A model generated the notes under the pieces. That model saw nothing but the letters and a program-made list of their open reading frames with translations. It was not told the origin of the DNA and did no database searches. From NCBI GenBank assembly GCA_002307235.1, contig DBTV01000007.1, forward strand, positions 1 to 18,918: a DNA stretch of 18,918 nt. The letters run 5' to 3'. The position numbers and the translations under genes were made by a program. Below are positions 15,362 through 18,918 of the stretch, in pieces (within the stretch, counting starts at the first letter, position 1; each line of letters starts with the position of its first letter). The DNA comes from Acidobacteriaceae bacterium UBA1307. Its GTDB lineage: Bacteria > Acidobacteriota > Terriglobia > Terriglobales > Acidobacteriaceae.

Positions 15362-16189
15362 ATGAAGATAGCGATTCAAGGAGAGCCCGGCTCGTTCAGT
15401 CACGAGGCTGCGCTCAAGTTCGTTCCCGGAGCCACGATTGTGCCATGCGCGCTGTCGGCCGAGGTTTTTGACAGCCTGATCGAAGGCCGGGTCGATGTGG
15501 CGGCGATTCCGATTGAAAACAGTCTGGCCGGTCCGGTCTCCGAGCACTTTGACCTGTTGCTCAAGCACGAGGTGCGGGTGGTGCGCGAGACGGCGATCCG
15601 CATTCGCCACAACCTGATCGCGCTGCCCGGCGTGGCTCTGGAGGCCATTGATCGCGTCTGGTCGCATCCGGTGGCGCTGGCGCAGTGTCGCAATTTTCTG
15701 GCCGCGCATCCACGGATGAAGTCCGTGGCCTTTTACGATACGGCCGGTAGCGTCAAGCAGGTGATGGAAACCCGCGACACGCACACGGCAGCGATTGCCA
15801 GCCGGGCTGCCGCCAGCCACTACGGCGCAGAGATTCTCGCCGCCGACATTGAAGATAATCCGCAGAACTATACACGATTTTTTCTGGTCTATCGCACGGC
15901 CGACGCTGTGGTGGATGCGGCGTCAAACAAGATCAGTCTGGCTTTTTCACTGGCCAATGAGCCGGGGTCGCTGGTCTCGGCGCTCAGTGCGCTGTCGGCG
16001 CTCGGCACGAATCTGACCAAGATCGAGTCGCGGCCGGTTCCCGGCAGGCCCTGGGAGTACAGCTTTTACGTCGATTGCCAACTGCATGCCCCGGAAGAGG
16101 GCGATCGCGCCATCGAAGCTCTGGGCCGCCATTGCACGATGGTGAAGGAACTGGGCCGCTACAGGGAAGCGCCGGGCGCGGAGAGCTAG
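15362..16189 (+). CDS. pheA: prephenate dehydratase with ACT domain
   Basis: Converts prephenate to phenylpyruvate, the committed step to phenylalanine, in the cytoplasm. The 275 residues are the monofunctional form, with no chorismate mutase domain. The catalytic PDT domain covers about 1-178: MKIAIQGEPGSFSHEAA at the start, IPIENSLAGPV at about 49-59, and the hallmark Thr171-Arg172-Phe173 in NYTRFF. The ACT regulatory domain covers about 190-268, with NEPGSLVSAL at 199-208 (Gly-Ser-Leu-Val in place of the usual GALV) and ESRP at 222-225. Phenylalanine feedback inhibition is therefore expected from family knowledge. The ribosome site is weak (AGG five bases before the ATG). It lies 44 bases after the prenyltransferase gene and faces the outer-membrane protein gene tail to tail across a strong shared terminator. 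Confidence 0.97.
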   Translation: MKIAIQGEPGSFSHEAALKFVPGATIVPCALSAEVFDSLIEGRVDVAAIPIENSLAGPVSEHFDLLLKHEVRVVRETAIRIRHNLIALPGVALEAIDRVWSHPVALAQCRNFLAAHPRMKSVAFYDTAGSVKQVMETRDTHTAAIASRAAASHYGAEILAADIEDNPQNYTRFFLVYRTADAVVDAASNKISLAFSLANEPGSLVSALSALSALGTNLTKIESRPVPGRPWEYSFYVDCQLHAPEEGDRAIEALGRHCTMVKELGRYREAPGAES

Positions 16190-16247
16190 AGCGTATCGGC
16201 ATATACCAACTGACTAGCTGCTCTATGGCCTAGAGCCGCGCATCGCG

Positions 16248-16290
16248 CACAAGAAAAAGGATGGGCACGAGGCCCATCCTTTTTCTTGTG
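16248..16290. terminator. bidirectional terminator between pheA and the convergent gene
   Basis: A perfect 19-bp inverted repeat: CACAAGAAAAAGGATGGGC (16248-16266) and its exact reverse complement (16272-16290), with a 5-base loop ACGAG. The arms carry an A-run on one side and a T-run on the other (five each), so the element can stop transcription from both directions. A smaller GCTCTA/TAGAGC hairpin lies just before it at 16220-16236. Confidence 0.93.
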
Positions 16291-16305
16291 TACTGCTGCT
16301 GCTGT

Positions 16306-16908
16306 CTAGAAGTGGTACGCCACACCGACAACCGGGTTGCTGATGTTGTACCAGCGCTTGGTGGCCAACTGGTCGAGTCCGAAGGTGGGAACCTTGGTGA
16401 TCCAGCCGCGATACTCGGCGCGGATATCGAAGCTCGGGCTGATCTCGTAGGCGATACCACCGCCGTAGATGGCTCCGATCTGCGTCTGCTGCTTCACATC
16501 CAAGCTCGTCGTACCCGAGTTGCGGATCGGCAGGAAGATGAAGGCGCCCGGGCCGGCTTCGACAAAGGGATTGAAGTTCTTGTACACGAAGGAGCGAACG
16601 TAGGCGGCCGAAATCTCGTGCGTGCGCGTGTTCACGGTGTAGTTGTTCGGGTTCGCCCAGTAATGGATCTTGTTGGCGTAGGTCATCTGGTAGTTGGCCT
16701 CAAGGGCGCTGGTCGGCGTCAGCATGAAGCGGTAGCTGAGCAGGGCGCCGAATGCGCGATTGGAGCTGACTTGCACATTGGTGGTCGAGGCCTTGAACGG
16801 CTCGATCAGACCCGTTCCGCTAATGCTGATGTCCTGACGACTTTCCTGGGCGCGACCTGCTGCCACACAGGCGACCAGCAGGAATGCGATGATAGCAATC
16901 TTCTTCAT
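16306..16908 (-). CDS. small outer-membrane beta-barrel protein
   Basis: The 200-residue precursor has a clear signal peptide (MKKIAIIAFLLVACVAAGRA-Q, cleavage near 20/21). The mature part is made of alternating amphipathic strands with periodic aromatic residues (ALLSYRFMLT, ALEANYQMTYA, HEISAAYVRSFVY, FNPFVEAGPGAFIF, QIGAIYGGGIAYEI, FDIRAEYRGWITK). It ends in NPVVGVAYHF with a terminal Phe, the usual barrel-insertion signal. This matches small OmpW/OmpA-like eight-stranded barrels. No ligand or transport role can be named. The ATG at 16908 is chosen because AGGA lies four bases upstream and the signal peptide begins there; a longer in-frame start at 17022 would bury it. The leader can form a strong hairpin. 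The LysR gene is 165 bases upstream on the same strand. Confidence 0.88.
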   Translation of the reverse strand: MKKIAIIAFLLVACVAAGRAQESRQDISISGTGLIEPFKASTTNVQVSSNRAFGALLSYRFMLTPTSALEANYQMTYANKIHYWANPNNYTVNTRTHEISAAYVRSFVYKNFNPFVEAGPGAFIFLPIRNSGTTSLDVKQQTQIGAIYGGGIAYEISPSFDIRAEYRGWITKVPTFGLDQLATKRWYNISNPVVGVAYHF

Positions 16909-16958
16909 TCGGTCCTGAACCTCACGACTGCACAACCATCTGGCTGGCAACGAGCTTG

Positions 16959-16982
16959 TCGATTCCGGTGCTCCGGAATCGA
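16959..16982 (-). promoter_or_regulatory. hairpin in the leader of the outer-membrane protein gene
   Basis: TCGATTCCGG and CCGGAATCGA form a perfect 10-bp stem around a four-base loop, about 50 bases upstream of the ATG at 16908. No T-run follows on either strand, so it is not a classical terminator. It could act in mRNA stability or translation control, or bind a protein as DNA. Confidence 0.45.
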
Positions 16983-17001
16983 ACCGGGCCCCGCTCTCAG
17001 C

Positions 17002-17032
17002 ATTGTAACTGCCCGGACCCATTCATGGTGAA
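17002..17032 (-). promoter_or_regulatory. possible sigma-70-like promoter of the outer-membrane protein gene
   Basis: On the minus strand TACAAT (17007-17002) matches the -10 consensus at five of six bases. TTCACC (17032-17027) is a four-of-six -35, but the spacer is 19 bases, longer than ideal. The leader would be about 85-90 bases and include the hairpin at 16959-16982. The palindrome CCGGATCCGG (17038-17047) lies just upstream. Confidence 0.3.
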
Positions 17033-17073
17033 CTCTTCCGGATCCGGGGTGGTTCTCTTGCTGTTGTACGGGT

Positions 17074-18066
17074 TTAGACGTCGCCCGTCGGATTCCGATA
17101 GCCAGCCTTCTCCGGCTTCTTCTGGCCTCTGCTTTCTGGCGTGGGCTCGGCCGGGTCCACATGGAAGTAAAACGGTGGGCCCTGCTGCCTGGCCAGCGCG
17201 CGCAGGCTCTCGATAAAGGCCTGCGCGGCGTAGGAGAGCGTGGCCTGCCGACGGTGCACCAGCCGCAAAACGCGGCGCAGCTCCAACTCGTCGACCGGAA
17301 TGCGGACCACGTCGCCCGCCTCCAGCTCATGCGCCACGGTCAGGTGTGGCACCAGCGCCACGCCGTTGCCCATGGCCACAAAGCGCTTGATGGCCTCGAT
17401 GGTAGGCAGCTCGATGGGCATATTCAGGGGCGTCCGGTAGCGCTGGAAGGCCTCGATGACCTTGCGGCGCAGGGGCGAGGCCACATTGTGCGCCACGAAC
17501 CTCTGTTTGCCGAGGTCGGCGATGGAAACGTGCGTCGCCCGGGCCAGCGCGTGATGGGGCCCGACGATGAACTCCAGGCTGTCGCCATAGACGGCAATGG
17601 TGCGGAACTGCTCCGGGTCGGGCCGATACGAGATGACGCCCAGCTCGACCGTGCGCAGGTTCAGCTCGTCGGGAATGTGCGAGGCCAGCATGCGGTGCAC
17701 GGCGACGCTGACATGCGGATAGTCTCGGCAGAAGGCGTCAAGGGCTGGCAGCAGGTACATGCAGGTATATTCGTTGGCGGCCAATTGCAGGCTGCCGCGC
17801 TCGAGGCTCTTCAACTCACCGAGCGCGCTGGAGGCTTCGCGGCGCAGGGCGAGCATGCGCAAGGCATATTCATGCAAAAGGCGACCGGCGGCCGTCAGCG
17901 CCCCGTCCCGCGCCGCCCGGTCAAACAGCACCTCGCCCACATCCTCTTCGAGCTTGCGGATCACCTGGCTGATGGCCGGCTGCGTGCGGTGCAACCGGAC
18001 TGCGGCCCGGGAAAAGCTCTTTTCCTCGGCGACGGCCAAAAAGGTCTCGAGCTGGGTCAGTTCCAT
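17074..18066 (-). CDS. LysR-type transcriptional regulator
   Basis: LysR-type regulators bind DNA as tetramers and respond to a small-molecule effector. The 330 residues carry the N-terminal winged helix-turn-helix (about 1-62: MELTQLETFLAVAEEKSFSRAA, then LHRTQPAISQVIRKLEEDVG, then LFDR). The effector-binding domain (about 90-300) includes GSLQLAANEYTCMYLLPALDAF, ELGVISYRPDP and GNGVALVPHL. The last 30 residues are a charged, Pro-rich tail. The start at 18066 has GGAG six bases upstream and gives the standard LysR N-terminus; an upstream TTG at 18123 would add 19 untypical residues and has no ribosome site. It is divergent from leuA across 130 bases, the usual arrangement for a LysR regulator and its target. 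The effector is unknown. Confidence 0.95.
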   Translation of the reverse strand: MELTQLETFLAVAEEKSFSRAAVRLHRTQPAISQVIRKLEEDVGEVLFDRAARDGALTAAGRLLHEYALRMLALRREASSALGELKSLERGSLQLAANEYTCMYLLPALDAFCRDYPHVSVAVHRMLASHIPDELNLRTVELGVISYRPDPEQFRTIAVYGDSLEFIVGPHHALARATHVSIADLGKQRFVAHNVASPLRRKVIEAFQRYRTPLNMPIELPTIEAIKRFVAMGNGVALVPHLTVAHELEAGDVVRIPVDELELRRVLRLVHRRQATLSYAAQAFIESLRALARQQGPPFYFHVDPAEPTPESRGQKKPEKAGYRNPTGDV

Positions 18067-18072
18067 GGCGAA

Positions 18073-18076
18073 CTCC
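18073..18076 (-). promoter_or_regulatory. ribosome binding site fixing the LysR start
   Basis: GGAG on the minus strand, six bases before the ATG at 18066, supports this codon over the in-frame TTG at 18123. Confidence 0.6.
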
Positions 18077-18099
18077 GATAATCCCTGTCTTCTCTGTTG

Positions 18100-18127
18100 A
18101 GTATAAGTAATTTTAATCGACAATCAA
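18100..18127 (-). promoter_or_regulatory. sigma-70-type promoter of the LysR gene
   Basis: On the minus strand TTGATT (18127-18122) and TATACT (18105-18100) are separated by 16 bases, matching four and five of six consensus positions. They lie in a distinctly AT-rich stretch. The start would fall near 18093, giving a leader of about 27 bases. Confidence 0.5.
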
Positions 18128-18133
18128 ATAATA

Positions 18134-18148
18134 ATAACTTTGCCTTAT
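18134..18148. promoter_or_regulatory. LysR-type operator-like dyad ATAA-N7-TTAT
   Basis: ATAA (18134-18137) and TTAT (18145-18148) are separated by seven bases. This fits the T-N11-A dyad format of LysR-family recognition sites. It lies between the divergent LysR and leuA genes, where an autoregulated LysR protein would bind. The dyad is short and the flank is AT-rich, so chance is possible. Confidence 0.45.
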
Positions 18149-18173
18149 GCACCCGGGTTTGCGACACTACCAG

Positions 18174-18186
18174 TGTTGGACCAACA
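18174..18186. repeat. short perfect dyad TGTTGG-A-CCAACA before leuA
   Basis: A 6-bp inverted repeat around a single A ends 10 bases before the leuA start codon. It could be an operator half-pair or chance. With a one-base centre it cannot form a stable RNA loop without opening the inner pairs. Confidence 0.35.
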
Positions 18187-18196
18187 GGCGAAACGT

Positions 18197-18918
18197 ATGA
18201 GTGCGATTTCCAATCACGTAGTTTTCTTTGATACCACCCTGCGCGACGGCGAGCAGTCGCCCGGTTGCAGCATGACCACCCAGGAAAAGCTGACGATGGC
18301 GCATGCCCTCGAAGATCTGGGTGTCGATGTGATCGAGGCTGGCTTTGCCATGGCCTCGGAAGGTGACTTCGCGGCCATCGCGACCATCACGCAGGCCATT
18401 CGCAAACCGCGCATCACCTCGCTGGCACGCGCCCGCAAGGAAGACATCGAGATGGCGGCGCGGGCCTTGCAGGCCGCAGACCGCGCCCGGATTCACGTCT
18501 TTCTGGCCGCCAGTGATCTGCATCTGGAGTACAAGCTGAAGATCAGCCGCGAGCAGGCGCTTGCGCAGTGTGGCGAATCGGTTCGTCAGGCGCGGGCACT
18601 GGTCGACGACGTGGAGTTTTCACCGGAGGACGCGACGCGCGCCGATCGCGATTATCTGGTGGAGATGGTGCGCGTGGCCGTTGAGGCTGGCGCGACCACC
18701 ATCAACATGCCCGATACCGTCGGCTACACGACGCCCGCCGAATACAAGCGGATGTTCGAGGAGGTGCGCGAGCGCATCCCGGCCATCGATCAGCAGGGCA
18801 TCATTCTTTCGACCCATTGCCATGACGATCTGGGCATGGCCGTCGCCAACACGCTGGCCGCCGTCGAAGGTGGCGCGCGCCAGTGCGAGTGCACCATCAA
18901 CGGCATCGGCGAACGCGC
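18197..18918 (+). CDS. leuA: 2-isopropylmalate synthase, N-terminal part (cut by window end)
   Basis: LeuA condenses acetyl-CoA with 2-oxoisovalerate, the first committed step of leucine synthesis. The reading frame stays open to the last base, giving 240 codons plus two bases of a gene that normally encodes about 510-560 residues. Family motifs are clear: FFDTTLRDGEQSPG near residue 9, VIEAGFAMASEGDF, VEFSPEDATRADRDYL, INMPDTVGYTTP, and the metal-binding STHCHDDLGMAVANT followed by CTINGIGER. The Asp of TTLRD and the HxH of THCHDD are intact. Homocitrate and citramalate synthases share this fold, but FSPEDATR with the rest favours LeuA. The ATG at 18197 has only a weak AGG eight bases upstream. 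The gene is divergent from the LysR regulator. Confidence 0.95.
   Translation, partial: MSAISNHVVFFDTTLRDGEQSPGCSMTTQEKLTMAHALEDLGVDVIEAGFAMASEGDFAAIATITQAIRKPRITSLARARKEDIEMAARALQAADRARIHVFLAASDLHLEYKLKISREQALAQCGESVRQARALVDDVEFSPEDATRADRDYLVEMVRVAVEAGATTINMPDTVGYTTPAEYKRMFEEVRERIPAIDQQGIILSTHCHDDLGMAVANTLAAVEGGARQCECTINGIGER

Noticed and set aside
16970..16995. tRNA-like GGTTCGATTCC on the minus strand
   Set aside because: The T-loop-like string is part of a simple 10-bp hairpin; no acceptor stem, anticodon arm or D arm can be fitted around it.
18067..18123. 19-residue N-terminal extension of the LysR protein from a TTG codon
   Set aside because: It would place the start upstream of the likely promoter -10, has no ribosome site, and precedes the standard LysR N-terminus.
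1..18918. CRISPR arrays, insertion sequences, prophage or a defence island
   Set aside because: No regularly spaced repeats, transposase, integrase, nuclease or toxin-antitoxin signatures were seen; composition looks uniform across the window.

Overview
The window is GC-rich and tightly packed. It reads as a chromosomal segment of an acidobacterium (phylum Acidobacteriota, probably near Acidobacteriaceae/Terriglobia). This is inferred from the protein sequences, the outer-membrane gene set and the intergenic repeats; there is no rRNA gene to confirm it. I see no tRNA, rRNA, CRISPR array, insertion sequence or integrase.

Layout, left to right. (1) 1-246 has no convincing gene, but holds a long inverted repeat and an 11-base direct repeat. 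(2) 247-5097, all on the minus strand: an uncharacterised 307-aa protein, the ATP-dependent protease Lon with a strong terminator, and an ECF sigma factor overlapping a small HxxxCxxC zinc-finger anti-sigma factor. (3) 5277-13398, plus strand and divergent from the sigma factor: a tightly coupled three-gene outer-membrane biogenesis operon. It encodes an Omp85 protein with about seven POTRA-like repeats, a SurA-like chaperone with no visible isomerase domain, and TamB. (4) 13541-16189, plus strand: an exported triple-BON-domain protein with a terminator, a UbiA-family prenyltransferase (MqnP-like, probably menaquinone synthesis), and prephenate dehydratase PheA (phenylalanine synthesis). (5) 16306-18066, minus strand: a small outer-membrane beta-barrel protein and a LysR-type regulator. 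A near-perfect bidirectional terminator separates them from pheA. (6) From 18197, plus strand: the first 240 codons of 2-isopropylmalate synthase LeuA (leucine synthesis), cut by the window end and divergent from the LysR gene.

Most of the first 14 kb reads as envelope homeostasis: Lon (protein quality control), a sigma/anti-sigma switch, an outer-membrane assembly and lipid-transport set, and a BON protein. The upstream region of lon carries a well-placed ECF-type promoter (GCAACC, 17 bp, GTCTAA), and a weaker ECF-like match lies before the BON gene. The sigma factor encoded here may therefore control part of this neighbourhood. That regulon is a hypothesis, not something the sequence proves. 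The right-hand end is ordinary biosynthetic metabolism, with a LysR/leuA divergent control region that holds an ATAA-N7-TTAT operator-like dyad.
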